A DNA stretch of 64,000 nucleotides from Opitutaceae bacterium (GTDB lineage: Bacteria; Verrucomicrobiota; Verrucomicrobiia; Opitutales; Opitutaceae), in contig JAGYIG010000012.1 of NCBI GenBank assembly GCA_018402455.1, forward strand, positions 24,693 to 88,692, given 5' to 3'. Numbering within the stretch: position 1 is the stretch's first letter; every line of letters starts with the position of its first letter. Of the stretch, positions 1 to 10,083 are shown piece after piece. A program made the position numbers and the translations under genes. The notes under the pieces were generated by a model. That model did not search any database and was not told the origin of the DNA. It was given only the letters and a program-made list of their open reading frames with translations.

Positions 1-37
1 TTCTAGGGGTATCTCCTGGTTTTAATCCAACTTCTCC

Positions 38-631
38 GTGATCATTGGACTGACGGGTGGGATGGGATGTGGCAAAAGTGCGGCGGCGAAATTTCTGGTC
101 GGGCGCGGGTTTTGCCTGCTCGACTCCGACGCGATCGTGAAGGCAGAGATCCTGCCTGACCCGCAGGTCATCGCGTTCGCTCGGGCCCGTTGGGGTGATG
201 AGGTGCTGGGCGCCGACGGCCAACTCGATCGGGGGGCGATTGCCCGGCGGGTGTTTGCCACCGATGCGGAGAGACACGTCTGGGAAAACGAGGTGCATCC
301 CCGCCTGTATGCCATCTGGCGGTCACGACTGCGAAGTGGGTCGGGGACGAACTGGGTGGTGGAGGTCCCGTTGCTCTTCGAACAACGATTGGAAAATTGG
401 TTTGATTTCATTCTCTGCGTGGCCTCAAGTCCGAACGTTCAGCTCGCCCGGCTGAGTGAGCGCGGAGTCCCCCATGCGCTTGCCGGGCAACGAATTTCGA
501 AGCAATTGCCTTTGGCTCGTAAACTCGAATTGGCCGATGTGGTACTCTGGAACGATGGTTCGCTGTCTTTTTTGGAGGAGCAAATCGATCAAGCGCTGAG
601 CACATTGAATTTTGCGACCGCTTCCCCCTGA
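38..631 (+). CDS. coaE: Dephospho-CoA kinase
   Basis: This enzyme phosphorylates the 3'-hydroxyl of dephospho-CoA with ATP, the last step of coenzyme A synthesis, in the cytosol. The 197-residue length is normal for CoaE. The P-loop GLTGGMGCGKS lies at about residues 4-14, followed by the family pattern FLxxxGFxxxDSDAIVK in which Asp residues bind substrate. The LSxRG-type motif near residue 140 and the terminal helices are also present. Translation starts at a GTG, because the protein begins exactly at the conserved MIIGLTGG and no upstream ATG is available. rho follows 51 bp downstream on the same strand. Only 37 bp precede it in the window, so its upstream partner is unknown. Confidence 0.95.
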   Translation: MIIGLTGGMGCGKSAAAKFLVGRGFCLLDSDAIVKAEILPDPQVIAFARARWGDEVLGADGQLDRGAIARRVFATDAERHVWENEVHPRLYAIWRSRLRSGSGTNWVVEVPLLFEQRLENWFDFILCVASSPNVQLARLSERGVPHALAGQRISKQLPLARKLELADVVLWNDGSLSFLEEQIDQALSTLNFATASP

Positions 632-682
632 TTCTTCAGGGGACAAAGCGAAAGCCCTCCCTCCACCCTTTATTCCGAAATC

Positions 683-2437
683 ATGGAAGACCAAGAACCG
701 ACCGCTGGCCCGGCAGCCGACGCCACGCCCACGCCCAAGAAAAAAACCGTCAAGCGAGCTCGCTCCCGCCCGGCCAAAACCGCCGGCGAAAAATCAGAAG
801 CGCCCGCTCCGGAAGCGAAGGTGCCGGAGCCGACGAGTTCCGATCAGGCCAAGGAAAGCAAGTCCGCGCCCGAGACTTTTATTGCCACGGTCCTCTCCCT
901 CGTGGGCGCCGACAGCGACGCGGGCCGAGCTGAGGCTTCGACGGGCTTCGCCCATGAGGATCGGGAGGGCGAGGGCGGCTGGCGAAACTCTCGCGGCAAA
1001 AAAGGCGGCCGGGGTAAGAAAGGAAAATGGCAGAAACGCGATCCCCGGGATCGCCCGCCGGCGCAGCCGCTGCCCCCGGGCATGGAGGAAGTCAGGATCG
1101 GCGAACTGCCGGACCCGGCCCGCTTCGAGGACCTCGCCGCTTTGGATGGGGAGGTTTTGATTCGGCATAAATCCGAGACCGATCCGATTCACCTCAATGA
1201 GCTTTATCCGCTCTCCATCGCGGAAATTGGGGCCAAGGCCGTGTCCATCGGGGCGACCATCGAGGGCGTGCCGTCCCGGCGGACCTGGTTGGAAGCGATC
1301 TTCCGGCGAGCGGCGGAGCAGGACATTCCGCTCTACGACCACGGGTGGCTGGATATGACCGACAACGGCTACGGCTTCGTGGTGCACCCGCATGTGGCCT
1401 ATCGTCTGTATTCGGAAAACGCCTACGTGCCGGCCTCCCTGATCAAGCGTTATGGCATGAAGCGGGGCCATGAATTGAAGGTCACGCTGCGTCCCCCCGC
1501 TGCGGGGGAGCGGTGCCCGGCGGTGATCGGGGTGGATTCGGTGATGGGACTCGAACCGGAGTCCATTGGCGGGGTGAAACCGTTCGAGGAGTTGGAGCCC
1601 TACTATCCGCTCCAGCGCATTCTGATGGAGGCCCCGGTGCACAAAGACATCTCCATGCGGGCGGTTGACCTGCTCACGCCCATTGGTTTTGGCCAACGGG
1701 GACTGATCGTTGCCCCACCGCGCACCGGTAAAACGGTGTTGATGCAGAACATGGCCAACTCCGTGTCGCATAATTACCCCGAAGCGAAACTGATTTTGCT
1801 GCTGATTGACGAACGTCCGGAAGAAGTGACCGACTTCAAGCGGCACACCAGCGGAGAGGTCGTTTCGTCCACCTTCGACGAAGCCCCCACCAACCACGTG
1901 CATGCCGCGGAAATGGTGATTGAAAAGGCCCGGCGGCTGGTGGAGCAGGGCGAGCACGTCGTGATCCTGCTCGATTCGATCACCCGCTTGGCGCGCGCCT
2001 ACAATGCGCTCGCCAGCAGTTCGGGGAAGATCATGTCGGGTGGTATCGAAGCCACGGCGTTGCAGAAACCGAAGCGTTTCTTCGGTTCGGCGCGTAACAT
2101 TGAAGGCGGCGGATCCCTCACCATTCTGGGCACCGCGCTGATCGACACCAACAGCCGCATGGACGAGGTCATTTTCGAGGAGTTCAAAGGCACCGGCAAC
2201 ATGGAGCTGCACTTGGACCGCGGCCTCTCGGACAAGCGGATTTTCCCCGCCATCAATATCGATCGTTCCGGCACCCGGAAGGAAGAGCTCATCTACCATC
2301 CCGACGAGATGCAGAAAGTCTACGGCTTGCGTCGCGCGATGCAGGGCATCCCGCCGGTCGAAGCGATGGAAATGTTCATCAAGCGGCTCAAGAAGACCAA
2401 GACCAACGTCGAGTTCCTCATGAGTCTCAACAGCTAG
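683..2437 (+). CDS. rho: Transcription termination factor Rho with long N-terminal extension
   Basis: Rho is a hexameric RNA-dependent ATPase that ends transcription at C-rich unstructured RNA. At 584 residues it is about 160 longer than E. coli Rho. Residues 1 to about 140 are low-complexity and rich in Lys, Ala, Pro and Gly, with basic clusters such as [18 protein letters not shown] Rho_N-like helical region follows, then a cold-shock-type RNA-binding domain containing DNGYGFV (about 225-300). The ATPase core holds the P-loop APPRTGKT near residue 345 and Walker [12 protein letters not shown] near residue 373. The C-terminal catalytic region ends in the usual KTNxEFL motif. Similar extensions are known in several phyla, so the housekeeping role is secure and the extension's function is open. 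Confidence 0.96.
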   Translation: MEDQEPTAGPAADATPTPKKKTVKRARSRPAKTAGEKSEAPAPEAKVPEPTSSDQAKESKSAPETFIATVLSLVGADSDAGRAEASTGFAHEDREGEGGWRNSRGKKGGRGKKGKWQKRDPRDRPPAQPLPPGMEEVRIGELPDPARFEDLAALDGEVLIRHKSETDPIHLNELYPLSIAEIGAKAVSIGATIEGVPSRRTWLEAIFRRAAEQDIPLYDHGWLDMTDNGYGFVVHPHVAYRLYSENAYVPASLIKRYGMKRGHELKVTLRPPAAGERCPAVIGVDSVMGLEPESIGGVKPFEELEPYYPLQRILMEAPVHKDISMRAVDLLTPIGFGQRGLIVAPPRTGKTVLMQNMANSVSHNYPEAKLILLLIDERPEEVTDFKRHTSGEVVSSTFDEAPTNHVHAAEMVIEKARRLVEQGEHVVILLDSITRLARAYNALASSSGKIMSGGIEATALQKPKRFFGSARNIEGGGSLTILGTALIDTNSRMDEVIFEEFKGTGNMELHLDRGLSDKRIFPAINIDRSGTRKEELIYHPDEMQKVYGLRRAMQGIPPVEAMEMFIKRLKKTKTNVEFLMSLNS

Positions 2438-2462
2438 AGCGCGGGCCCGCGCGAACACCGCC

Positions 2463-4163
2463 ATGCGTTCCGACGATGCTTTTCTGGAAGAGATCGTTCG
2501 CCGCAACGGGGTGTTATCGCCCGAGCAAATCGCGGAAGCCCGGAGTGAGCAGCGGGCGCGGGCGGATGCGTTCGGCGAAGTCCCCGACTTGGTCGAGGTT
2601 TTAATCGTTCTCGAGCTCCTGACGGAGGCCGGCTACGTTGCCCTCGTGGCTGCGGCCTTGGGGCTTTCGGTGGTCGAGTTGGACTCGCGGCGGTGCCGGG
2701 GAGGTGCTCGGCGGGTTTCCCGGGATCAGGCGCAACGTTACGGCGTGATGCCCCTGACGGTCGAGGCGGGGCGACTGCAACTGGCGGTCAGCGACCCGAT
2801 CAACCTGGCGGCGATCGACGAGTTGGGCCTCCTGCTCGGGGTGGACCTGGATCCGGTGGTGGCCCGGCCCTCTCAGGTGGCCGCCGCGATTGCCCGCCAC
2901 TACGGTGGCAGCGACGATGAACTCGTCGCAGGGGAGGCGGTGGACTTGGCGGCGGCGGGACTCGCGGCGGCGGACGACGCCTCCGCCGATGAGCCGGTCG
3001 TGCGCACCTTGCACACGATCATGCGTGATGCCGTGAGAATGGCGGCATCCGACATCCACCTGGAGCCTTTGGAGCGCCGGTTCCGATTGCGGTATCGGGT
3101 CGACGGCCATCTTCGCGAAATGGAAGGCCCCCCGAAGCGCTTCCAATTGCCGTTGATTTCGCGGGTCAAGATCATGGCCGACATGTCGATCGCGGAGAAG
3201 CGGTTGCCGCAGGACGGCCGGATTCAACTGCGGGTGGAGGACAAGACCATCGATTTGCGGGTTTCCACCGTGCCTACGGCGCATGGTGAAAGTGTGGTGA
3301 TGCGGGTGTTGGATGCGGACGGGCTCAAGCCGGACTTGGCGGAGTTGGGGCTGGATGCCGCCGACGCGGCGACGCTGCGGCAACTGACGCGCCTGGCGGA
3401 TGGCATGGTTCTGGTAACCGGCCCCACCGGGTCGGGCAAGACGACCACCCTTTACTCCTGTCTGCATGAGATAAATCGACCGGATCGCAAAATCATCACG
3501 GTTGAAGATCCCGTGGAATATCAGCTTGCGGGGGTGAATCAGGTGCCGGTGCGGCGGGAGGTGGGATTGACCTTCGCCGCGGCATTGCGGGCCATGCTGC
3601 GCCAGGCCCCCAACGTGGTGATGGTGGGCGAAATTCGGGACCGGGAGACCGCGGAGATCGCGATCAATGCTTCGCTGACGGGCCATTTGGTGTTTTCGAC
3701 CTTGCACACCAACGATGCCCCCAGCGCGGTGAACCGATTGGTCGATTTGGGCCTGCCGCCGTTCCTGGTGGCCAGCGCGCTGCGCGCCACGGTTGCGCAA
3801 CGTTTGGTTCGGAGGGTGTGTCGGCGGTGCCGGGAGCCGGTTGTCGCGACCGAGGGGGAGGCGGCCCTGTTTCATGCCGCCGGTATCGACGACCTCGCTT
3901 TGGCCCGGGGGACCGGTTGTGCCGAGTGTCAAGGCACCGGTTACCGCGGTCGGGTGGCGTTATTCGAAATCTTTGTCGTCGGACCCGAACTTGAGCGCAT
4001 GATTCATGACCGGGCCAGTTTGTCCGCCCTCCAACGTCAGGCCCGGTCGACCGGAATGCGCACCCTGCGCGACGATGGATTGCGCAAAGCCGCCCAAGGT
4101 GTAACAACTGTCGAAGAAGTCCTGGCCGCGACAGTTGCAGAATCCCCCTCCTCATCCGCTTAA
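2463..4163 (+). CDS. GspE/PilB-type secretion or pilus assembly ATPase (first copy)
   Basis: This hexameric cytoplasmic ATPase powers pilin or pseudopilin polymerisation in type IV pili or type II secretion. It has 566 residues. An N-terminal MshEN/T2SSE_N-type region (1 to about 150) precedes the ATPase. The Walker A GPTGSGKT is at about residue 320, the Asp box around [19 protein letters not shown], Walker [10 protein letters not shown] near 385, and the His box with [13 protein letters not shown] follows. A tetracysteine zinc motif (CRRC near 452, CAEC near 485, then GTGYRGR) identifies the extension-ATPase rather than the PilT branch. It lies 25 bp after rho and 16 bp before pilT. A second homologue is at 5310, so assigning GspE versus PilB needs the pseudopilin genes, which are not in view. 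Confidence 0.93.
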   Translation: MRSDDAFLEEIVRRNGVLSPEQIAEARSEQRARADAFGEVPDLVEVLIVLELLTEAGYVALVAAALGLSVVELDSRRCRGGARRVSRDQAQRYGVMPLTVEAGRLQLAVSDPINLAAIDELGLLLGVDLDPVVARPSQVAAAIARHYGGSDDELVAGEAVDLAAAGLAAADDASADEPVVRTLHTIMRDAVRMAASDIHLEPLERRFRLRYRVDGHLREMEGPPKRFQLPLISRVKIMADMSIAEKRLPQDGRIQLRVEDKTIDLRVSTVPTAHGESVVMRVLDADGLKPDLAELGLDAADAATLRQLTRLADGMVLVTGPTGSGKTTTLYSCLHEINRPDRKIITVEDPVEYQLAGVNQVPVRREVGLTFAAALRAMLRQAPNVVMVGEIRDRETAEIAINASLTGHLVFSTLHTNDAPSAVNRLVDLGLPPFLVASALRATVAQRLVRRVCRRCREPVVATEGEAALFHAAGIDDLALARGTGCAECQGTGYRGRVALFEIFVVGPELERMIHDRASLSALQRQARSTGMRTLRDDGLRKAAQGVTTVEEVLAATVAESPSSSA

Positions 4164-4179
4164 CCCTCTCCCGCCCATT

Positions 4180-5262
4180 ATGAGTTACGAAATGAACGAT
4201 TTGTTGGAACTGGTGGTCGATCAGAACGCCTCGGATTTACACTGTCAGGTGGGGCAACCGCCGACCCTGCGGTTGAGCGGCAGCATGGTGCCGATTGAGG
4301 GGCCGGACCTGACCCCGGAAATGACGGAGGCGCTGATGCTCTCCATTACCCCGGACCACCATCAACAAACGGCTAAGCTGGAAGGGGGGGCGGATTTCGG
4401 CTTCGCCTACATGGATCGGGCCCGCTTCCGGGTGTCCGTGCTCAAGGCCAAGGGACACTACGGCCTCGTGCTGCGCCAGATCCCCAACGCGATGTTTGGT
4501 CTGCGCGACATCGGCTTGCCGGACAAAATTCGGGAGCTCTTGTATCGACCACGGGGATTGATTTTGGTCACGGGCCCCACTGGTTCCGGCAAATCGACCA
4601 CGCTCGCGTCGATGATCAATTACATCAACGAGAACCGGGACGGTCACATCATCACCATTGAGGACCCGATTGAATATTATCACGAGCACAAGAAGTGCAT
4701 CGTAACCCAGCGGGAGATCGGACAGGATGTGCCCTCCTTCGCCGAAGCCATCCGGCGCGCCCTGCGCCAGGATCCCGACGTGATTCTGGTCGGTGAAATG
4801 CGGGACCTGGAAACCATTGAAGCGGCGATCAGCGCCGCCGAAACCGGACACCTCGTGTTTGGCACCCTGCACACCAACAGCGCGGCCAAAACCATCGACC
4901 GCATCGTCGACGCCTTTCCTGCCAACATGAAGGACATGATCCGCACCCAGCTGGGCTCCTCCATCGTGGCGGTCATCTCCCAGGTGCTTTGCAAAAAAGT
5001 GGGGGGCGGTCGCATCGCCGGCTACGAGATCATGGTCACCACCACCTCGATCGCCTCCCTGATCCGGGACAACAAGACCTTCCGCATTCCCTCCGATATT
5101 CAGACCGGAGCCGGACTGGGTATGATCACAATGGATACGCACCTCATGAGCCTGGTGAACCGGGAGTTGATCACCCCGGACACGGCGGTGGAGAAGGCCC
5201 AGGATGCCGAGGAAATGCGGAAAAAGCTGCGGGAGGCCGGCATGGAGTTGACCCCGGTCTAA
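4180..5262 (+). CDS. pilT: PilT-type twitching motility / retraction ATPase
   Basis: PilT-family ATPases depolymerise type IV pili to give twitching motility. The 360-residue protein starts at the ATG for [13 protein letters not shown]. An upstream in-frame TTG would add a 15-residue Pro-rich stretch and overlap the preceding gene, so the ATG is preferred. Visible are the PAS-like N-domain ([16 protein letters not shown]), Walker A GPTGSGKS near 131, Asp box EDPIEY, Walker [10 protein letters not shown] near 201, and the His box [20 protein letters not shown]. It lacks the tetracysteine zinc motif of the flanking extension ATPases. The order extension ATPase, retraction ATPase, extension ATPase, platform protein suggests one co-transcribed pilus motor unit. 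Confidence 0.93.
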   Translation: MSYEMNDLLELVVDQNASDLHCQVGQPPTLRLSGSMVPIEGPDLTPEMTEALMLSITPDHHQQTAKLEGGADFGFAYMDRARFRVSVLKAKGHYGLVLRQIPNAMFGLRDIGLPDKIRELLYRPRGLILVTGPTGSGKSTTLASMINYINENRDGHIITIEDPIEYYHEHKKCIVTQREIGQDVPSFAEAIRRALRQDPDVILVGEMRDLETIEAAISAAETGHLVFGTLHTNSAAKTIDRIVDAFPANMKDMIRTQLGSSIVAVISQVLCKKVGGGRIAGYEIMVTTTSIASLIRDNKTFRIPSDIQTGAGLGMITMDTHLMSLVNRELITPDTAVEKAQDAEEMRKKLREAGMELTPV

Positions 5263-5309
5263 CCCTTTCGCTGGGGCCTTCACCTGTTTCCCGGATCGCG
5301 GACTTTGCT

Positions 5310-6992
5310 ATGTTTGCAGCGCACCAAGCGGCCATGGTGGATTTCCTGCGGTCGCGATCGCTGCTGGATGCCGAACAGTGGCAGGGGTTGCAGGACGATC
5401 TGACGGGCCGGTCGGTGGGGGAACTGGTCCTCGCGCAAGGGTGGCTGACCAAGGATCAATTGCTGGCTGAACTCGCCGCTCACTTGAGCTGCGACTACCT
5501 GCCGGAACTGCCGACTCAGCTCGAGGAAGGGGCCCTCAGCGAACTCTCCGGTCAGCTGGCCCGCACCTACGGCGTGGCGCCCTTGGCGGTGAGTGCCACG
5601 GGGATTCGGGTGGCTGCGATCGACCCCTTGAACCCCCGGATCGTGGAGGACCTCACGTTTGCCCTGGGCAAGGATGTCGAGGTCGTGGTGGCGGATCCGG
5701 CCGGGGTGGAACAGCTGATCCAGCGCCATTATGGCGACGACAACGCGGAGCTTGAGGAGTTGTGGGCGGACCTTGATTCGCGGACCGAGGAGGTGGATGC
5801 AGGGGCGCTGAGCGAGTCGGAAATTGCCGCGATGGCCGAGGACGCGCCGATCGTGCGATTGGTGAATCTGGTGCTGGCTCAGGCCGTGCGCGACCGGGCC
5901 TCGGACATCCATTTCGAGCCTTTCGAACAGGTCTACAAGATTCGCTACCGGGTGGATGGGGCTCTGCTGGAGATGGCGCCGCCGCCCAAGCACCTCGCGC
6001 TGCCGATTGCATCGCGACTCAAGGTACTGGCCAATCTGAACATCGCCGAGCGCCGGGTGCCGCAAGATGGCCGCATCAAGATCACCTTGCGGGGCCGCCC
6101 GGTGGATTTACGGGTTTCGACACTCCCGACCCAGTTTGGTGAATCCGTGGTGCTCCGCGTGCTCGATCAAGGAGCGGTCCAACTCGACCTCGGTGAACTG
6201 GGCCTGCCGGCGGCGGTCGAAGCCGGGGTGCGGGGGGTGATTCGTCGGCCCAATGGCATTCTGGTGGTCACCGGACCGACCGGCTCCGGCAAGACGACCA
6301 CGCTCTACAGTGCCTTGCGGGAGCTGAATGCCATTGAACGCAAATTGCTGACGGCGGAGGACCCGGTGGAATACGAGATCGACGGTATCATGCAGGTGCC
6401 CATCAATCCCGGCATCGGCCTGACCTTTGGGCGCACGCTGCGGACCTTTTTGCGGCAAGACCCGGACGTGATCATGGTGGGCGAGATCCGCGATCTGGAG
6501 ACGGCGCAGATCGCGATTCAGGCCTCCCTCACCGGTCACTTGGTCCTGGCGACCCTGCACACCAACGACGCGGCGGGCGCGGTCACTCGATTGATCGACA
6601 TGGGGGTGGAACCGTTTCTGATCAGTTCCTCGATGGAAGGGATATTGGCCCAGAGACTGGTGCGGCGGATCTGTCAACACTGCCGCGAAGAACTGCCCTC
6701 GGCGGAGGCCGCGTGGCGCCAATTGGGCCTGGCGAAACCGCCGCCGGGCCAGCGCTGCTACCGGGGGCGCGGCTGCGAGCAGTGCGGGCACTCCGGCTAC
6801 CGGGGGCGGCAGGGCTTGTTTGAGTGGTTGCCCATCACGGAGGCGTTCCGCGAAAAGATCACCCAGCATCAGAGCACCTTCGACTTGCGGGAGCACGCGA
6901 AGTCCGAAGGGATGATTACCTTGCGGGATGCTGGCCTGGCGGCCATCGCCGACGGCCTCACCACCATCGAAGAAGTCCTGCAATACACCTAG
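5310..6992 (+). CDS. GspE/PilB-type secretion or pilus assembly ATPase (second copy)
   Basis: This is a second extension-type ATPase of 560 residues, paralogous to the one at 2463. It has an N-terminal T2SSE_N region, Walker A GPTGSGKT near 322, Asp box EDPVEYEIDG, Walker B VIMVGEIRD, His box LHTNDAAGAVTRL, and a zinc-type CQHC...CEQCGHSGYRGR near 454-490. The start is set at the ATG of MFAAHQAAMVDFL; a second ATG eight codons later (MVDFLRSRS) is an equally good choice. The frame stays open far upstream, but that part overlaps pilT in another frame and is not family-like. It stops 1 bp before the gspF/pilC start, so the two are almost certainly translated from one message. Confidence 0.92.
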   Translation: MFAAHQAAMVDFLRSRSLLDAEQWQGLQDDLTGRSVGELVLAQGWLTKDQLLAELAAHLSCDYLPELPTQLEEGALSELSGQLARTYGVAPLAVSATGIRVAAIDPLNPRIVEDLTFALGKDVEVVVADPAGVEQLIQRHYGDDNAELEELWADLDSRTEEVDAGALSESEIAAMAEDAPIVRLVNLVLAQAVRDRASDIHFEPFEQVYKIRYRVDGALLEMAPPPKHLALPIASRLKVLANLNIAERRVPQDGRIKITLRGRPVDLRVSTLPTQFGESVVLRVLDQGAVQLDLGELGLPAAVEAGVRGVIRRPNGILVVTGPTGSGKTTTLYSALRELNAIERKLLTAEDPVEYEIDGIMQVPINPGIGLTFGRTLRTFLRQDPDVIMVGEIRDLETAQIAIQASLTGHLVLATLHTNDAAGAVTRLIDMGVEPFLISSSMEGILAQRLVRRICQHCREELPSAEAAWRQLGLAKPPPGQRCYRGRGCEQCGHSGYRGRQGLFEWLPITEAFREKITQHQSTFDLREHAKSEGMITLRDAGLAAIADGLTTIEEVLQYT

Positions 6993-6993
6993 A

Positions 6994-8244
6994 ATGGCCT
7001 CCTTTCACTACACCGCCATCGACGGCACTACCGGTCGCCAAGATCGGGGGTCGGTGGCCGCGGCAACGCAGGCGGAGGCCGTGGTGACGCTCAAAGCACG
7101 CGGACTTTATCCCACTCAGGTCGTCAGCGCAGAACCGGTCGCTGCGCCCCAGTCCGGGGACTCCCGCCCGTCGCGTCGCCGCCGGTGGCAGTTCCTGGGC
7201 CGGCGGGGCGGTGGAGCCAAAAGCAAGACCCTGTTTACGCGGCAGATGGCCACCCTGCTGAAAGCGGGCATGCCCATTCTGCGCGGGCTCGAGGTGCTGG
7301 CCCGACAGCAACCGGAAGGCGCCTTCAAAAAATCGCTCATTGAAATTGCCGAGACCATTAAAGGCGGGGGGAGTTTTTCGGATGGTCTGAGCCGGTTTCC
7401 CCGCTACTTCGATCCCTTGTATCTTAACATGGTGCGAGCGGGCGAGGCGGCGGGCGCCTTGGATGTCGTGATGGCTCGCCTCGCGGAGTTTTTGGAGAAG
7501 TCCCAGAAAATCCGCGGCAAGGTTAAGTCTGCGATGACCTATCCGCTGATCATCATGTCGGTCGCCGTGGCGGTGGTGGGCGCCTTGATCGTTTTTGTAA
7601 TTCCCCGGTTCGAGAGCATCTTTGCCAACATGTTAAAAGGCCAGCCGCTGCCGGCGCTCACCCAGGCGGTCCTGGCCATCAGCAAAGTGGTGCAAGAGCA
7701 CTTGCTGCTGTCCGCCCTCGCGGTGGGGGTCGGGTGCTGGGGCGCTCGGGCCCTGCTGCGCACCCGCCGTGGTCGTGCCGGGTGGGACCGGACGGTCTTG
7801 CCCTGCCGCTGTGGGCGATCTGGTGCTGAAGGGGGCGGTCGCGGATTCGCCCGCACTCTGGGCACCCTGTTGGCTTCCGGGGTGCAAATCCTGCCCGCGC
7901 TCAACATCACGCGGGACACGGCGGGAAATGGACGGGTGGCCGCCGCGGTGGATCAGGTGCGGACCCGGGTGAGGCGGGGAGGGGACCGGGCGCTGGATGA
8001 CACCGCCCTGTTTCCGGCCATGGTGCGAGCATGGTGGAAGTGGGGGAGGAAACCGGGCGGTTGCCGGAGATGTTGGAGCGCATCGCCGACACTTATGAAG
8101 AAGTGGACAACGCGGTGGCGGCCCTCACGGCCATCCTGGAGCCGCTCATGATTGTGCTGGATGTCGGTGGTGGTGGGCATCGTGGTGATTGCCCTCTTTC
8201 TACCGTTGGCGGATCATTCAAACGCTCAGTTGAACGTCGCGTAA
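6994..8244 (+). pseudogene. GspF/PilC inner-membrane platform protein, frameshifted in this sequence
   Basis: This polytopic protein anchors the assembly ATPase in the inner membrane. Translation begins at ATG with MASFHYTAID. The first T2SSF domain is intact (TRQMATLLKAGMPILRGLEVL, then LNMVRAGEAAGALD, then a hydrophobic segment near residues 185-205). From about 7800 the conserved second domain is scattered over three frames. [53 protein letters not shown] and the last membrane segment [15 protein letters not shown] each sit in a frame shifted from the previous one. About five single-base indels between 7800 and 8165 restore a full-length protein ending at the TAA at 8242. As written it would be non-functional. 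The density of errors in one patch suggests bad consensus more than decay. Confidence 0.8.
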
Positions 8245-8349
8245 TTGGGCCCCGCGTGGAATCGAGACGAACGAAGCGGTAGCCGTTGGGTGAGGCCGAC
8301 TCCACGGTCTCCAAAACCGCAACAAAAGGCCCCTGCCGCGGACGGCGGT

Positions 8350-9323
8350 TCAAACGGGCCGCAAGGGTTCGGTGAGCAGGCTGGTTTGCAGGCCCATCAG
8401 CCGTTCGCTAAAAGATTCGCCTTCCGGCGTCGTGCGAGGGCGCGTTGCACCTACCCCATCCGGGCGTCGAGGTTGTCGATCATGGAGACAAACACGGCTT
8501 CCGGCGTGGCGGCCAACCGCCGCCCCCAGGCGGGTTCACCCTGATGGCTCAACACGATATGCTCCAGGCGTTCCAGCCGATCCGCATCCAGGTGGGCTTT
8601 GAGTCCGGCTTTGCGCACGATGGCGTAACCCAACACCACGTGCCCCTGCAGGATGCCCTTGCGTGAACGCCGGGCCCCCAGCACGCCCTCATATTCCGTC
8701 ACCTTGCCGGTGTCGTGCACCAACACCCCGGCGATCGCGAGGTCGGGATCGACCTCCGGGTAAAGGGGCAGGAGGGCTTTGGCGGCACGAGCCATGTGCA
8801 GGGTGTGCTCCAACAGCCCGTGGCGGTAGGCATGGTGCATCGAAGTGGCGGCCGGAGCGGTGAGGAACGCCTCGCCGATCTCATCGAACACCCCCTGCAC
8901 GGTGGTCCGGAGCGCCTCGTGTTGGATGGCGTTAATGAACTCCTGCAACTCCGCGGCCATCTTGTCCGGATCCTCCGGGGCCACCTCCACCAAGGCCGCC
9001 AGGTTGCCGGATTTGGCCAGCTCCTCCTCCTCGATAATGCGCAGGATTCCAAGCTTGGGCGAAAAACGGCCTTGGTAAGAATCGCTGCGTCCCTCCAGCT
9101 TGACCGCACAGCCCTCGCCCGCCGCGCGCACCGTCTCGAACTGGGGATGGTCATTGAACATGGTGGCCGTGAAACTGCCGGTGCGGTCACCAAATTCCAG
9201 CGAGAGAAACGGGTTGCCGTTGGAGGCGGTCTTGAGGGTGAGCTTGCGAAGAAGCAGCAGGGCCGCGATGGGCTTGCCACTCTCGACGGCCTTGAGCTCG
9301 GCGACGGAGGAGGGGTCGGACAT
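8350..9323 (-). CDS. YhaM-like OB-fold / HD-domain 3'-5' exoribonuclease, C-terminus frameshifted
   Basis: The YhaM family comprises metal-dependent 3'-5' exonucleases. The N-terminal half is an OB-fold nucleic-acid-binding domain (SLEFGDRTGSFTATMF, then AVKLEGRSDSYQGRFS). The C-terminal half is an HD phosphohydrolase with HHAYRHGLLEHTLHMARAA and AGVLVHDTGKVTEY, which provide the metal-binding His and Asp residues. The start is the ATG of MSDPSSVAELK; the frame extends upstream only into the neighbouring phosphatase. The reading frame stops early at about 8451 after NLDARMG. In a shifted frame the expected tail (TPEGESFSERLMGLQTSLL) continues to a TGA at 8350-8352. This break belongs to the same error patch that damages gspF, which is convergent with it. 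Confidence 0.75.
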
Positions 9324-9361
9324 GATGCGAGTTAGGCTGGAATTGAGATCAAATTCAATGC

Positions 9362-10021
9362 CTACGGGTAGTAGCGTTGTTGGGCGCGAACTTGGACAAA
9401 ACGGCGATCGGGGAGGACGTAAGCGGTGAGGTGCCCGCCCATCACGCACGCGGTATCGATTCCGGCAGACCACTTGAGTTTGTAGATGTCGGGTCGCGGG
9501 GTGTGCCCATACACCACAAAGGGCGGTCCGGCCCAGAGGTCAGCCCAGATTTCGCCGTTGGGGAAATCCGCCCGTTTGGCCGGTTGACCGACAGGATCGA
9601 TGACCTGGATCCGCGTCACGATGTCGGCATCCTGCCGCGCCCACGGGATGCCGGGAAGAAACCCCCCGTGCACAAAGAGGGTTTGGCATTCGGGCACCAG
9701 GTGAGTCAGCGGCATGGCTTCAAAAAATTCCCAATCCGGTTTTTTGAGGACGGCAAGGGTGGCTGCGTCGGTCTCCTTAAGCTTGGTCCCGCCGTTGGTG
9801 CGGCGATGTTCCAGCAGGCGCAGTTCATGATTGCCCAGCAGGCAGATGGCTTTGACCTCCCGGGCGATATCCAGCACCCGCCGGGAGTTGGGCCCACGAT
9901 TCACCAAGTCCCCCAGGAGGACCAGGGTGTCTTCCGAGGTGGGTTCAAGGCGCTGAAGCAGGGCCGTAAATTCTTGGTGGCAACCGTGAATGTCGCCGAT
10001 GGCAATGGTGCGCCCGGTCAT
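9362..10021 (-). CDS. Calcineurin-like metallophosphoesterase (PrpA/ApaH-type protein phosphatase)
   Basis: This 219-residue enzyme has the metallophosphoesterase signature GDIHG near residue 8, GDLVNRG near 37 and GNHE near 64. Later metal ligands are in LFVHGG and in VVYGHTPRP. The motif set matches bacterial serine/threonine phosphatases and symmetrical diadenosine tetraphosphatases, which share this fold, so the substrate cannot be fixed from sequence. It is a compact cytosolic protein with no signal peptide or extra domain. It lies 38 bp upstream of the YhaM-like gene on the same strand and may be co-transcribed with it. It is divergent from the hypothetical gene at 10084. Confidence 0.88.
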   Translation of the reverse strand: MTGRTIAIGDIHGCHQEFTALLQRLEPTSEDTLVLLGDLVNRGPNSRRVLDIAREVKAICLLGNHELRLLEHRRTNGGTKLKETDAATLAVLKKPDWEFFEAMPLTHLVPECQTLFVHGGFLPGIPWARQDADIVTRIQVIDPVGQPAKRADFPNGEIWADLWAGPPFVVYGHTPRPDIYKLKWSAGIDTACVMGGHLTAYVLPDRRFVQVRAQQRYYP

Positions 10022-10083
10022 GTTGGTCCAGACTGTGGGGGGATTTTGCTAGCCTCGGCAATCGCGGAGCGTAGACAAGGCAC

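Noticed and set aside
794..2506. A 570-codon minus-strand open frame opposite rho
   Set aside because: Rho is fully conserved on the plus strand; the antisense protein is His/Arg-rich and matches no family pattern.
8245..8349. A possible extra peptide ([21 protein letters not shown]) on the minus strand after yhaM
   Set aside because: It could be an extension of yhaM after another frameshift, but no family tail supports it and the gap is only about 100 bp between convergent genes.
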